Assembly (NCBI GenBank): GCA_013215165.1
Contig: JABSRG010000018.1
Location: 1-52,516, forward strand
Source of the DNA: Opitutales bacterium
GTDB taxonomy: Bacteria; Verrucomicrobiota; Verrucomicrobiia; Opitutales; JABSRG01
DNA length: 52,516 nt
Direction: 5' to 3'
Shown here: piece after piece, positions 8,749 through 18,800 of the stretch
Position numbering within the stretch: the first letter of the stretch is position 1
How the letters are laid out: every line of letters begins with the position of its first letter
Made by a program: the position numbers and the translations under genes
Notes under the pieces: generated by a model
Told to the model about the DNA's origin: nothing
The model's database searches: none
Seen by the model: only the letters and a program-made list of their open reading frames with translations

Positions 8749-9654
8749 TTAGAAGTAGCCTTGTTTTTTGCGGTCTTCCATAGCGGCTTCAGAGCGCTTG
8801 TCATCGGCACGGTTGCCGCGCTCGGTTTGGCGGGCGGCTGCGACCTCCGCGATGATCTTGTCGATATCATCGGCATCGCTTTCCACAGCCCCTGTAATGG
8901 TTGCGTCTCCCATGGTGCGGAAACGAATCTGCATGTTATGTACGTCCTCCCCATCCTCGGGTTGAACAAATTCGGAGACAGCGAGAATGGTATTATTCCG
9001 TATAACGACGTCGCGTTTGTGCGCGTAGTATAGACTCGGAAGTTCGATCCCTTCGAGTTTCATATACTGCCAGATATCCATTTCGGTGAAATTCGAAATG
9101 GGGAATATACGAAAATGTTCCCCTTGCGCCTTTCGGCCGTTGTAGAGATTCCAGAGTTCAGGACGTTGGTTTTTCGGATCCCATTGACCGAAGGCATCAC
9201 GATGAGAGAAAAAACGCTCCTTGGCGCGGGCCTTTTCTTCGTCGCGACGTGCGCCTCCCATAGCTGCATCGGCTTGGTAGTCTTCCAACCAATCAAGCAG
9301 GGTCTGAATCTGTAGGACGTTGCGCGAAGCATTCGGTCCGGTTTCTTCGACCACGCGGCCTTCGTCTATCGCTTTTTGGACAGAGGCCACTTCAAGGGCA
9401 CAATTCAGGTCTGATGCAAGCTTATCGCGGAATTCTATGGTCTCTGGAAAATTGTGCCCGGTGTCTACGTGTAAAAGCGGGAAGGGTATTCTACTCGGCC
9501 AGAAAGCTTTATAGGCCAAGTGCGTCATGACTATGGAGTCCTTACCTCCAGAGAACATGAGTACGGGCTTTTCAAACTGGGCCGCAGTCTCTCGAAGGAC
9601 GTAAATCGCTTCGCTTTCGAGCTGTTTAAGATGGCTGACGGTGTAGTCTTTCAT
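8749..9654 (-). CDS. cysD: Sulfate adenylyltransferase subunit 2
   Basis: CysD is the catalytic subunit of ATP sulfurylase. It carries the PP-loop SGGKDS (35-40) near the N-terminus, LLHVDTGHNFPET, GGARRDEE and the C-terminal region MEDRKKQGYF typical of the family. The length of 301 residues is normal. It lies 17 bases after cysC and precedes cysN. No cysH, cysI or cysJ lies in this window, so whether the APS/PAPS feeds sulfur assimilation or sulfation cannot be settled here. Confidence 0.95.
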   Translation of the reverse strand: MKDYTVSHLKQLESEAIYVLRETAAQFEKPVLMFSGGKDSIVMTHLAYKAFWPSRIPFPLLHVDTGHNFPETIEFRDKLASDLNCALEVASVQKAIDEGRVVEETGPNASRNVLQIQTLLDWLEDYQADAAMGGARRDEEKARAKERFFSHRDAFGQWDPKNQRPELWNLYNGRKAQGEHFRIFPISNFTEMDIWQYMKLEGIELPSLYYAHKRDVVIRNNTILAVSEFVQPEDGEDVHNMQIRFRTMGDATITGAVESDADDIDKIIAEVAAARQTERGNRADDKRSEAAMEDRKKQGYF

Positions 9655-9671
9655 TGTGAAAATGGATCGAT

Positions 9672-10250
9672 CTATAGGAAAGAAAGAAGTTGTTGAACAC
9701 AGGTGTCGAGATCGTCGATCTCGGTATCGAGGCGTAAATCTGGTTTCTCGGGGATTTCGAAGGAAGAATCCTTGCCAGTAAAGTGTTTCACACTCCCCGC
9801 GGCTGCTTTGGCGTAGAGTCCTTTCACATCGCGTTCAGCGCAGGTTTCAAAACTTGCATGGACATAGACCTCAATAAAGTCCTCATGCCCAACAATAGCC
9901 CGAGCAGCTTCGCGGAGTGCGGCTGTTGGTGTAATGAAGGATGTGATCGTGATACAGCCTGCGTTTAGAAATAGTTTGGCCACTTCGGCTATGCGACGAA
10001 TGTTTTCTTGGCGGTCCTCATCACTAAAGCCGAGGTCTCCGTTCAAACCGGACCGGATGTTGTCGCCGTCTAGAATCTGGGTAAAGCGGCCCTGGTTGTG
10101 GAGCGCCCGTTCTGCCGCATTAGCAATCGTACTCTTTCCGCTCCCAGAAAGACCATAGAGCCAGAGGACCTTGCCTGTCTGCTCCAACAGGGCCTCCTTA
10201 TCAGAGCGACCGAGCATACGGTGAAATTCAGTATGGATGTTGTCAGCCAT
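9672..10250 (-). CDS. cysC: Adenylyl-sulfate kinase
   Basis: APS kinase phosphorylates APS to PAPS. The P-loop is GLSGSGKST (33-41), followed by the conserved DGDNIRSGLNGDLGFS and ENIRRIAEVAKLF elements. The usual SFISP segment reads SFITPTAALREAAR, a variant seen in some other phyla. The length of 192 residues is standard. It is the first gene of the cys trio. Its start lies 76 bases after the DUF2721 stop, with an inverted repeat just upstream of the ATG (10256-10271). Confidence 0.93.
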   Translation of the reverse strand: MADNIHTEFHRMLGRSDKEALLEQTGKVLWLYGLSGSGKSTIANAAERALHNQGRFTQILDGDNIRSGLNGDLGFSDEDRQENIRRIAEVAKLFLNAGCITITSFITPTAALREAARAIVGHEDFIEVYVHASFETCAERDVKGLYAKAAAGSVKHFTGKDSSFEIPEKPDLRLDTEIDDLDTCVQQLLSFL

Positions 10251-10255
10251 GGAAA

Positions 10256-10271
10256 CTTCGCTTCAGCGAAG
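10256..10271 (-). promoter_or_regulatory. Inverted repeat immediately upstream of the cysC start
   Basis: CTTCGCT and AGCGAAG form a 7-bp perfect inverted repeat with a 2-base centre, 5 to 21 bases before the cysC ATG. As RNA it would fold over the ribosome-binding region; as DNA it could be an operator. The effect is inferred. Confidence 0.4.
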
Positions 10272-10326
10272 CGGCGAGTTAAATAGGTTACTCGGGAGAT
10301 CTTGTAAATGGTTTCTTTGTCCTGCG

Positions 10327-10746
10327 CTAACGACTGCTTATGTCTTCACAGTTTTCTTCGACATCGCATAAATGAAGGTCCAGGGCTTTCACTGAAATAT
10401 GTATTTCGGCAATGGAGAATGCTAACGACACCGCCAGTAAGACGATACTCCCACCGAACATTAGACCGCCTAGCAATGTCTGGCCTGCGTAGATGGCAAA
10501 CATACAGCAGACGCAGAGAAAGAAACTCACTGCACCAAATTCCTGCATGCGTTGAATGATGTAGATTCGTTTACGAAGGTTATGTATCTGCGGACGGAGC
10601 GCAGCAGCCCGACTGGGTTTATCCTCGTATTGTTCTTTGAGCTGACGAACCAGTGTTGCGAGTGCAAGGAAGCGATTTGTGTAAGCCAGTAAGAGAAGGG
10701 AAATCGCGGGAAACAGCAAAGCCGGTGTTGTGATGCCAATGTCCAC
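10327..10746 (-). CDS. DUF2721 family membrane protein
   Basis: 139 residues with three hydrophobic helices (about 8-28, 73-95 and 98-120). The N-terminal signature ITTPALLFPAISLLLLAYTN is that of DUF2721 proteins. The function is unknown. It follows the ABC ATPase gene by 20 bases and ends 76 bases before cysC, so it may link the transporter cluster to the sulfate-activation genes in one transcript. Residues 36-70 between the helices are basic and probably cytoplasmic. Confidence 0.85.
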   Translation of the reverse strand: MDIGITTPALLFPAISLLLLAYTNRFLALATLVRQLKEQYEDKPSRAAALRPQIHNLRKRIYIIQRMQEFGAVSFFLCVCCMFAIYAGQTLLGGLMFGGSIVLLAVSLAFSIAEIHISVKALDLHLCDVEENCEDISSR

Positions 10747-10766
10747 GATGCCGTTTTCAGGTCGAG

Positions 10767-11510
10767 CTATCGGCCGAGGCCGTCGGTGCCTTTTTTGGCG
10801 AGTTCAAATTCTTCGGCTGTGCTAATCTGCTGGAGGGATCCGTCTTCGATCCAAGCTACACGTCGCGATGAGGCAAGCATCTTCGGGTCGTGGGTGGAGC
10901 AAATGATAGTCACGTTGTCTTTGGCATTCAGCTCTTTAAGCAGTTCGATCACCTCTTCGCCGGTACGGCTGTCCAAGTTGCCCGTGGGTTCATCGGCGAG
11001 CACGACAGTGGGGTGGTTGGCCAGGGAGCGGGCGATAGCGACACGTTGTTGCTGCCCTCCAGAGAGTTCTTCGGGTTTATGGTGAAGGCGGTGTCCCAAG
11101 CCGACGCGCTCAAGTATCTTAGTGCCGCGCTCGGCAGCCTCTTCATCACTCGCCCCCTGAAATACCATAGGGAGCGTAACGTTTTGCAGAGCGGTCATCA
11201 CAGGGATGAGGTTGAACGTCTGAAAAATGTAGCCGATTTTGTTACAGCGGAACCAAGCTTGTTGGCTCTCGGAAAGATCGAACACGGATTGACCTTGAAA
11301 TATGACTTTGCCCTCGGTCGGGACATCGAGTGCTCCGATTTGATTAAAGAGGGTAGACTTTCCGGAACCTGAGGGGCCCATAATCGAGAAAAAATCACCG
11401 TCGTAAATTTCGAGAGAAATGCCTTTGAGCGCCCATAGCTCCTCGCCCTCGGTGACATAGAGCTTCTTTACATTCTCGACTGAAATGAGGACTTCGGACA
11501 TATGTGTCAT
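10767..11510 (-). CDS. ABC transporter ATPase, LolD/MacB type (second ATPase of the cluster)
   Basis: 247 residues. Walker A is GPSGSGKST (45-53), the Q-loop lies in YIFQTFNL, the signature is LSGGQQQR (149-156), Walker B is VVLADEP (169-175), and the H-loop lies in CSTHDPKM. The signature and spacing are those of LolD, MacB and FtsE, ATPases that pair with FtsX-fold permeases doing mechanical work across the envelope. The ATG at 11508-11510 overlaps the stop of the PqqD-like gene (TAATG), so translation is probably coupled, and I prefer it to the longer frame reaching 11606. A second ATPase of the same type lies two genes upstream, so the pair may act as a heterodimer. Confidence 0.92.
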   Translation of the reverse strand: MTHMSEVLISVENVKKLYVTEGEELWALKGISLEIYDGDFFSIMGPSGSGKSTLFNQIGALDVPTEGKVIFQGQSVFDLSESQQAWFRCNKIGYIFQTFNLIPVMTALQNVTLPMVFQGASDEEAAERGTKILERVGLGHRLHHKPEELSGGQQQRVAIARSLANHPTVVLADEPTGNLDSRTGEEVIELLKELNAKDNVTIICSTHDPKMLASSRRVAWIEDGSLQQISTAEEFELAKKGTDGLGR

Positions 11511-11899
11511 TATTTTGATGGTTTCACGTTGAGGACAAGCAGTCCTCGTTTCATGAGTTCTGAAGTATAAGTGATGATGGCTTTTTGGGCTTCTTCCTGT
11601 TTCCAATCATGCCGGAGCATCAGTTTTTTGAGAATCTGCGCCAAGTTACTTTGCCCATCGACCTCTGCCCAAAAAGCACTGCCGATGAGGTCGAGATTGA
11701 TGCGTTTATAGCGGTCAAATTGGAACCGCTGTGCGATCCAGTTACCGATACCTGCTTTTGTGACCAATTTGCGACGCAGTTGCACACAGCCGGCGTCATC
11801 AACCTTAGCTTCTACTTCCTCAGGAATCATGGGGATGACTTTCATTGGGTCTTTGATACCTGTCTGTCTGGGCGGTGACTTTTTGCGCAGGAAGGGCAT
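11510..11899 (-). CDS. PqqD-like (RRE-fold) protein
   Basis: 129 residues. The region from about 40 (VQLRRKL) through INLDLIGSAFWAEVDGQSNL to the C-terminal helix SELMKRGLLVL has the pattern of the PqqD family, a winged-helix fold that binds peptide substrates in PQQ and other RiPP pathways. The N-terminal 30 residues are basic and proline-rich. No radical-SAM enzyme or obvious precursor peptide lies next to it. It is wedged between two LolD-type ATPase genes, 3 bases after one and overlapping the other by 1 base. The tight coupling suggests a partner or regulator of the ATPases. That role is inferred. Confidence 0.75.
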   Translation of the reverse strand: MPFLRKKSPPRQTGIKDPMKVIPMIPEEVEAKVDDAGCVQLRRKLVTKAGIGNWIAQRFQFDRYKRINLDLIGSAFWAEVDGQSNLAQILKKLMLRHDWKQEEAQKAIITYTSELMKRGLLVLNVKPSK

Positions 11900-11902
11900 G
11901 GT

Positions 11903-12679
11903 CTAGTGGAACTCGTCGCTGTCGAAGTCGATCTCTTCGGGGCGTGCAGCCTTCACAATGCGTCCGTCTTTAATCCAGAGAATGCGATCAGAACGCTTCA
12001 ACATTTTGAGGTCGTGCGTCGCGGAAATGATGGTGACATCGAACTCTTCTTTAAGGCCGTTGAGCAGGGTGATCATCTCTTCACCCGTCGCTTGGTCAAG
12101 GTTGGCTGTGGGTTCGTCCGCTAGGATGATTTCTGGACTATTTGCCAAGGCTCGAGCGATGGCGACGCGTTGTTGCTGACCACCGGAAAGCTCTCCCGGT
12201 TTATGCAAAATGCGATGCCCAAGACCGACCCGTTTTAGAATGTTCACTGCCTTTTCGCGCGCCGACTCGGCATCCATCCCCGCAAAAGCCATGGGAAGGG
12301 TGACGTTTTCCAGACAGGTCATTACGCGAATCAGGTTATAGGACTGGAAGATATACCCGATCTTTCGGCAGCGCAGCCACGCGAGCTCGTTAGAGTCAAG
12401 TTGAGCGATGTCTACCTGGTCGATGAAAACCTTGCCTTTCGACGGCTTCGAAAGCGCGCCAATCATATTAAAGAGCGTAGACTTTCCAGAGCCAGACGGC
12501 CCCATAATCGAAAGATACTCGCCCCGATAGATGTCGAGTGTAGCTCCGCGTAGTGCGAGCGTCTCCTGTTTGCCCTGTTTGTAGACTTTGTGTACGTCGA
12601 CCGCGTGGATCACCACCTCTTGACCATCCTCGCTTGGGGGGTTCAAGATACTGTCGATGTCTGTTTGAGCGATAGCCAT
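11903..12679 (-). CDS. ABC transporter ATPase, LolD/MacB type (first ATPase of the cluster)
   Basis: 258 residues. Walker A is GPSGSGKST (60-68), the signature LSGGQQQR (164-171), Walker B IILADEP (184-190), and the H-loop is in SATHDLKM. It is close to the other ATPase of the cluster but has an N-terminal extension of about 20 residues. It follows the short FtsX-type permease gene by 18 bases. All motifs needed for ATP hydrolysis are present in both ATPases. Confidence 0.92.
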   Translation of the reverse strand: MAIAQTDIDSILNPPSEDGQEVVIHAVDVHKVYKQGKQETLALRGATLDIYRGEYLSIMGPSGSGKSTLFNMIGALSKPSKGKVFIDQVDIAQLDSNELAWLRCRKIGYIFQSYNLIRVMTCLENVTLPMAFAGMDAESAREKAVNILKRVGLGHRILHKPGELSGGQQQRVAIARALANSPEIILADEPTANLDQATGEEMITLLNGLKEEFDVTIISATHDLKMLKRSDRILWIKDGRIVKAARPEEIDFDSDEFH

Positions 12680-12697
12680 GAGGAAGGGGTGTGAATT

Positions 12698-13738
12698 TTA
12701 TACGCTGGTGCGCAGCGCGACAGCTGGGACCATTCGCGATGCGACACTAGCGGGATAGATAGCCGCCAGAATAGAGAGTATGATACCAGCAGCCAGCGAT
12801 ACGAGAATCCATCCAGATAGGGCTTCCCACTCGGAGAATAGCGCAACCGTGATGAGACCAAAGCCGTAGGTAAATCCGTAGGCAACGAGAGAGAAAAGGA
12901 CGCCAACGAGACAGCCTACCGCGCTGCCGACACTTCCCATGAAGGCTGATTCAAGCAGGAACATCTGTCTCACAAATCCCGAAAGCGCCCCTAAGCACTT
13001 CATGGTGCCGATGTCGCGGAAGCGTTCAGTTACGCTCATCAACATGGCGTTGGTAATCCCAATGACAGTAACCAGGAGCGAGATGATAATGATCCAGGAG
13101 TTGCGGAAGCGATCCTTACGCTTTTCTTCGGCGATGCGCGCTAATTCCTCTTCGGTGGGTTTTTGAGTCAGGCGCACGGTAGCGATTTTAGCGAAGTTGC
13201 TAGGAATTTCGTCTATTTCTCCGGCGATGAGAGCGACTTTTTGTCGTGCCTCATCGAAGAACTCGATTGGGAAGCTTTGAAGATCCAGATCACCAATGAG
13301 ATAGATCGCGCTTGCTTGAGTGCCCGATTCGGCGTCGACAGACTGGATTGTGGTATAACGCTCCGCTGGTATGCGCGCGGCGTCTGGTATAACTCCATGG
13401 AGAGTTAGGTTTGAGAGGCCATCCTCTAAGAGTTGCTCAATAATGCGGGTGTCCTCTTCAGACCACGGCAGATTTGCTGAGACCACCAGATCGCGACCCG
13501 TTGCCGGTCCCATTTCGTTCATGATGAAATTCATCCTGCGGTCGACTTCGGCGCGTATTTCGTCCTCTTCGAGGACACCACTTTTCAATACTTGGCCAGC
13601 GAGGATAGACATTAAGAATGCAATACCTAAGACTACACCGGTGATCGTCACCACGGAGCGACCCAACCGTATTTTGATACCCTGCATCACTACCTGAATC
13701 GCGATTTTAACGGGGAGTTTGATCTGATTTTCGATCAT
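12698..13738 (-). CDS. FtsX/MacB-like ABC permease (short)
   Basis: 346 residues with the FtsX-fold layout. One helix lies near 30-50, an extracytoplasmic domain spans about 55-205, and three C-terminal helices lie near 212-234, 262-290 and 308-332. The stretch SVTERFRDIGTMKCLGAL between the second and third helices is the coupling-helix region typical of MacB/LolC permeases, where ERxxEIGxxxAxGA is usual. It is shorter than MacB and has no fused ATPase. The two LolD-type ATPases directly downstream are the natural partners. It overlaps nothing and starts 9 bases after the OPT-like gene. Confidence 0.88.
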   Translation of the reverse strand: MIENQIKLPVKIAIQVVMQGIKIRLGRSVVTITGVVLGIAFLMSILAGQVLKSGVLEEDEIRAEVDRRMNFIMNEMGPATGRDLVVSANLPWSEEDTRIIEQLLEDGLSNLTLHGVIPDAARIPAERYTTIQSVDAESGTQASAIYLIGDLDLQSFPIEFFDEARQKVALIAGEIDEIPSNFAKIATVRLTQKPTEEELARIAEEKRKDRFRNSWIIIISLLVTVIGITNAMLMSVTERFRDIGTMKCLGALSGFVRQMFLLESAFMGSVGSAVGCLVGVLFSLVAYGFTYGFGLITVALFSEWEALSGWILVSLAAGIILSILAAIYPASVASRMVPAVALRTSV

Positions 13739-13747
13739 CTTACTTGC

Positions 13748-15850
13748 CTAAAATGGGGCGCCAGAGACAGCGTTCTTGATGAGAGTGAGAGCAATAGTAG
13801 CCATGCCGATTAAGCCGACACCGGTCATGTAGCCTGCCAGTATAGTGGGTGCTATTTTCAAAAAGTTTTCTGCACCGAACTTTTTGTAAAAGTAGAAGCG
13901 GGCGAGCAGTGCCCCAAATACTTCAGGAATCACATTATGTGGAAAATCACCGAGCCCCTTAATGAGACCGTATACGAGCATAACCGGCAGCCCCAGACCG
14001 CTCATTACCGTAAATAATGCGACGACACTTGCGAAGCTGCCGCCAATCACCCCAGGCTTTAGCGCTTTGCCGAGTTCGGTTTCCGAAAAGGACTTTTCCT
14101 CGCCCTCTTGCCCAGGGATGACAAACGTCGAGCTGTAAATAAGCGTCTGATTTTTCGCCTGCAGTTCCCAATTGATCTGAGCGGCAGGGAAGAGTGCAGA
14201 GGGCACAGGGTCAGCTTTCCAAATGAATGCCCAAAATGCTAATGACAGGAAAAATAAAATGGGCAGTGCGACTAAGTCGGTCTTGATCAGAGACCAAAAA
14301 TTCACGCCGGTGAGCTCATTTACGCGGAATGATTCCGCTTGTTGTCCGAAGTTTTCTAGAGGCACAGGTGCCAGCCAGATTTCTACACCTTTTGCACCGG
14401 AGAGTAGGAAGGACGCTTCGCGGACATACGGAATTTCGATTGTTTGACCTGAAATACCCAGAAGCCGAGCGTTCACATATGAAAGGAAAGGGCTGTAAAC
14501 AAAGGCGAAAAATATCAAGAAGAAGGCGATGCCATAACTAAATGGTAACAGCGCTAGGCATAGAATGACGATAGCTAAGGCTGACACACAGTAAAGAGCA
14601 CCCGCGATCCAGAGGGGGTAGTCACCTCTGCCTTTACGAGGGGGCGCCCAGAGGTCTTCTTTCTCTTCTGACTCGGGTTTCTTGCGGTTGTTTTTTACAG
14701 CTCGACGGATGTCTCGGACTGTGGAGTAGATGCTTACCGCTGCGATGGCAAACCCGGCTCCAATGTTGAAACTGAGCCAAAAGTCTACGTTGTTGGAGAA
14801 GGTAGTGTTGACCGTATCCATCCCAGGCTGCCAGGTGCTCAGCATGCCCGTGGATTGCAGGATCGGATTTAGGATGAAGGTGAGTAAGACTGCAATGCCA
14901 GCACCCATCACGGCCCAAAAAGGTACGACGAAGCCGAGAATGACGAGACCTAAGTTGAGGGCGATTCCCGTGGGCGTAGCCGGTAAGATCGCCTCGGTGA
15001 ACGTGGTCGTGTCGACGAACGGTTGAGGTATGAGAAATATTGGTTTGGATAGAAAAAGCCCGGTGATCGCAGGAACACCGATTTGCAGCGCACCGAATGC
15101 GATTCCGACATAAGCCCCGAGTGAAAACAGCCGCCAGCGTTTACCCTTGCTCTTATCTTTCTTTCCGCTTGTTCGGCTGTTGGAGTAGACATCGTCCGAA
15201 GATAATTCTTTGTCAGAATCCTCAGATTCTGCCAAAGCCATCGCTCCTTGCGCTGAAATTGGCGCTAGTGGAAAGGGGAGTTTTTCTACGTCTGAAGTGA
15301 GACGGAAAAAGAAGTAACCGAGCGTGTATTTTTTTACTAGAGAGATTGCGAAAACGAATCCGAAGACTGCCAACGGCAGCCACCAATCCTGGTGGAAAAG
15401 ATTTCTTTCTAAAATCGCTGGGCTATCCGGGTCGGGAGCAAACCAGGAGGGAAAGGCACCCAGCATACCAGCGTCTCGGACTGCATCGCTGCCCACGTAA
15501 TAAGCACGGTAGACAATATGAGCCAACGGTCCGCCGGGAAATAGCATATTTCCCAACATCATGACACGCGCAGCGTGCAGGAGAACGACCAATTCTTGCT
15601 GGTTGAGCGGCTTTAGGGCTCTCCGCGACAGCTCCATAAATAGGATGACCGTTACCCAGGAAGCAGCTTGGCTTAGATTTCCTCCAGTCATCAAACCGAG
15701 ATAAATTCCTCCCGGTATCATGATGAATCCGCAAAAGAACAAGCCGACCACCGTGGTCCACCCGAAGCCATTTTCGAACTTCTCCGGTATGGGTAGCAGA
15801 TTACGAAACTGTTCTACCTCTTTGTCTGTTTTCTTCTTTTTAAAAGTCAT
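13748..15850 (-). CDS. OPT-like multi-pass transporter
   Basis: 700 residues with about 14 hydrophobic segments. The N-terminal helix pair with MIPGGIYLGLMTGGNL and the motif SDVEKLPFPLAPISAQGAMAL resemble oligopeptide transporter (OPT) family members. A charged, Ser-rich loop near 215-235 separates two membrane halves, and an extracytoplasmic loop lies near 540-590. OPT proteins move peptides or metal chelates, but the substrate here is unknown. It follows the giant permease gene by 13 bases. The family assignment rests on these motifs and topology, not on a search. Confidence 0.7.
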   Translation of the reverse strand: MTFKKKKTDKEVEQFRNLLPIPEKFENGFGWTTVVGLFFCGFIMIPGGIYLGLMTGGNLSQAASWVTVILFMELSRRALKPLNQQELVVLLHAARVMMLGNMLFPGGPLAHIVYRAYYVGSDAVRDAGMLGAFPSWFAPDPDSPAILERNLFHQDWWLPLAVFGFVFAISLVKKYTLGYFFFRLTSDVEKLPFPLAPISAQGAMALAESEDSDKELSSDDVYSNSRTSGKKDKSKGKRWRLFSLGAYVGIAFGALQIGVPAITGLFLSKPIFLIPQPFVDTTTFTEAILPATPTGIALNLGLVILGFVVPFWAVMGAGIAVLLTFILNPILQSTGMLSTWQPGMDTVNTTFSNNVDFWLSFNIGAGFAIAAVSIYSTVRDIRRAVKNNRKKPESEEKEDLWAPPRKGRGDYPLWIAGALYCVSALAIVILCLALLPFSYGIAFFLIFFAFVYSPFLSYVNARLLGISGQTIEIPYVREASFLLSGAKGVEIWLAPVPLENFGQQAESFRVNELTGVNFWSLIKTDLVALPILFFLSLAFWAFIWKADPVPSALFPAAQINWELQAKNQTLIYSSTFVIPGQEGEEKSFSETELGKALKPGVIGGSFASVVALFTVMSGLGLPVMLVYGLIKGLGDFPHNVIPEVFGALLARFYFYKKFGAENFLKIAPTILAGYMTGVGLIGMATIALTLIKNAVSGAPF

Positions 15851-15863
15851 GGCTTTGTCTGCC

Positions 15864-18800
15864 TCACGCTGGTGTCATTTCAGCCATCCCGATGCGTATG
15901 CGATTGCGAGCTTCCTCAAAAATTTCTTCACGATCGTGAGCTGGAACAGCTCTCCAATGTAGGAAGTGTCTGCGGAGGTCTGAAACGTATTTTGAATTCA
16001 GCCGCAACCACGACTCGTTCGTTCCCGAGAGTCGGGTAAGGATCATGCGGGCTTTAAATTCTTGTGTTTCTGGATCGAAGGGGGTCTCCAGCGTCATAGT
16101 TTGGGAAACCGCCAAATCAAACGGCTTGAGCCAAATCGTCGTGCTGAGCTGAGGGACTGGTTGCCCCTCTACATAATCTTCCTGAATAGAAAGATTGGGT
16201 ACCGCTGAATAAAAACTGCCAGAGCTGCCTTCTCCACGTTCTAAAAGATAGCGATTGAAAAATTCCAGGACGGCGAGGCGCTCAGTCTGGTTAAAGTTAA
16301 AAGGCAGATCAAACACGAGGTCATTGCCCTGAGGCTCAGGCAGTTTCCAACCCGATTCTTCGGCAGGGGCCGCAATCTCCATCGCCTGTGTCGCCGGAAA
16401 GTAGGTCGATACGATGACTGCGACCATAATAGTCAATGAGGCGTAGATCGTTGCCATCGAAGTGTAAGACATATTGAGCCCGCCTGTCAGATCGAGCTCG
16501 GTCAAAATCCGCCCGGTGCCCTGGGATGCCAGGTATCCAATCATTGAGCCGACCACCGCATATACGAGCGCCTCTGCGATGAACATAAAGAATACGTAGC
16601 GCGGCGCGATACCCACGGCGTTGTAGACATAGATCTCAGTCCGCCTCTCGTAGACCGATCCTTTCATGGTATTCAGGACTGTCATTCCCGCGATAAGCAG
16701 AGGGATAATGAGGTCCACTAAGCCACTAAGGCTGACCTTGCGGGAGCGTTCTCCACGGTAAGCATTACCATCCAGTCCATAATAAAGAGGCTCTCCAGTC
16801 TGGATCATGAAAGACTCGATGGTTTCACGCGCTTCGCGAAACGGAGTATCCGGCATGGAAACAACTAGGGACGATACGATCTCATCGCCAAAGGCCACGC
16901 TCATCGGCAGATTTCGCAACGGAGCAATAACTATGTTATTACCATCGATGCGAGGGTCTTCGTCGGAAGCCACAATGTATCGGTTTCCGCCAGTCTCAGC
17001 GACTGTCACTGAGGACATGGCCTCGATATCGAAAGGCAATACGTTGACGCTGTCCAAATCTGTCAGCGTGTTAAGCGCTTTACCGTCGAAAAGTGCAATG
17101 ATACGCACGTTAACACCGTTGATTGTGATCTGCGCCTTTCCTTCGACGACGTCTTCTGAGCTGATTGCAAGTGAATCCGCTGCATCTTGTGACACCATAA
17201 CTGGGAATGTGCCCTCGATAAAGTCCTGGGGCTCAAACCATGTCTTGGGTGTAATAAAAGGAAGATGATGTTGTATCGGATCCTCTAAGTCGAACATCAC
17301 AATGGATTGGGCATCTGCCTCACGCACCCGGCCCGAGTCGTCCATCACATTTAATTGAACGATTGGGTTTTGCACGTATCCCTTCTCCTCGCGCCCGACT
17401 AGCATCCGACGCGGGCTGACTTGATAGTCTTCAGAAAACTTCTTTTGAAACGCGAAGACCTCTTGGTTGGAGAGTGGCATGAATGAGTCGCGCTTAACGA
17501 GCATCCCTTGATAAGGAGCCTTTCCGATTGCGATATCTTCTTCAACCAGGTTATTTTGCACCGAGGTAAAAGAGATCATGACAAACGTAAGTAGAGTCAG
17601 CGTTCCACAGGTAAGGCCGGTGCGCACTTTGCGCCGATTCATATTATTGAGCCCCAGCATGAATGCAGAAACCATGACTCCCAGCTTGTTGACTTCTGCC
17701 GCTGAAACTTTACCCTGTTTCTTTCGAAGATCTTCCAGATTCTCGGAAAATTTCGATGAAAACAGAACCGTAATACCGGTTGAAATCATGATGATGATGA
17801 AACCAAGGAGGATCATCAAAGAAGACTGCACCATCTGGAACGCAGGATGAAGTATTCTCAGCAATATGAACACGATTAGGAAGATCATACTCTGCGCGAT
17901 GACTTGCTTGCGTATATCGGCGTAGCTGAAGAGTAGCTTCTCAAAAAAGAACACGAAGGGGACTAGGAGGAAGAGATACCAGAGGATACCCACAACAGCC
18001 TCAAAAATATTATCGCGGATTACTGGGTGGTTGAGAGTAGAAAAAATGACGGAATCTCGTGCGCGTTTTTCTCTTTCGATCTGTGTGATACCTGGTTCTT
18101 GGGCAGCCTCGAGAGCCTCTATTGCTAGTTCGTGATTGGTGTTCGTCCGTTCATCCGCCATCGAGTAGGCATTCTGCAAATCAAGTCGCTTTTCATTCAC
18201 TGATACCATGGAGTGGGCCGCCCGGAGCGCTGTGTCGAGTATGATGGGGTTGTCTCTAGCCAGGTAACCTACGCCGTCGATGTCTTTGCTCTCATCGAGA
18301 GTCTTTGATTCCTCGACATTCAAAAGAAATGCACGGGTGTTGCGCACGAGATCATTCCCAGGGTCTCCCGCCTGTAATTGCAGAAAGAATTGCTCTTCGG
18401 GAGGGATGAAAAAAATCTCTGCACCCAAGCTAGAAAAACCTATAAATCTCGGAAAGGGAGTCAGGCCTTCAGCATCTACGGGAAGAATGCCATTGTAGTC
18501 CTTCATTGATTGAGGATTATTCAGCTGCACGATAGAGATTGGAGATGCCCGAAAGGTAACGATAGTTTGATTGGCTAAACTCTCCCTCGCGGTTCTGGGG
18601 ATGTTCATCGACTTGAACAGTCTTTGTCCGTCGGGGCCTTCGTTCTTTATATATTTGATCTGCCCGCGATGGTCGTAAGCTGTGGCCACGAAATTGGAAC
18701 CCTCACCTGAAAATCGCCAATTCATATGAAAATCTGAGATAGTCTCTTCACGTTGCCAAACCCCGTAAGGATCAGCCATTTCTAGGCCTCCTTGGTAGTA

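Noticed and set aside
12211-12234. TTTATGCAAAATGCGATG in the ATPase gene as another family A repeat
   Set aside because: It encodes the conserved segment before the ABC signature motif and lacks the CCCGGATT part in the right place.
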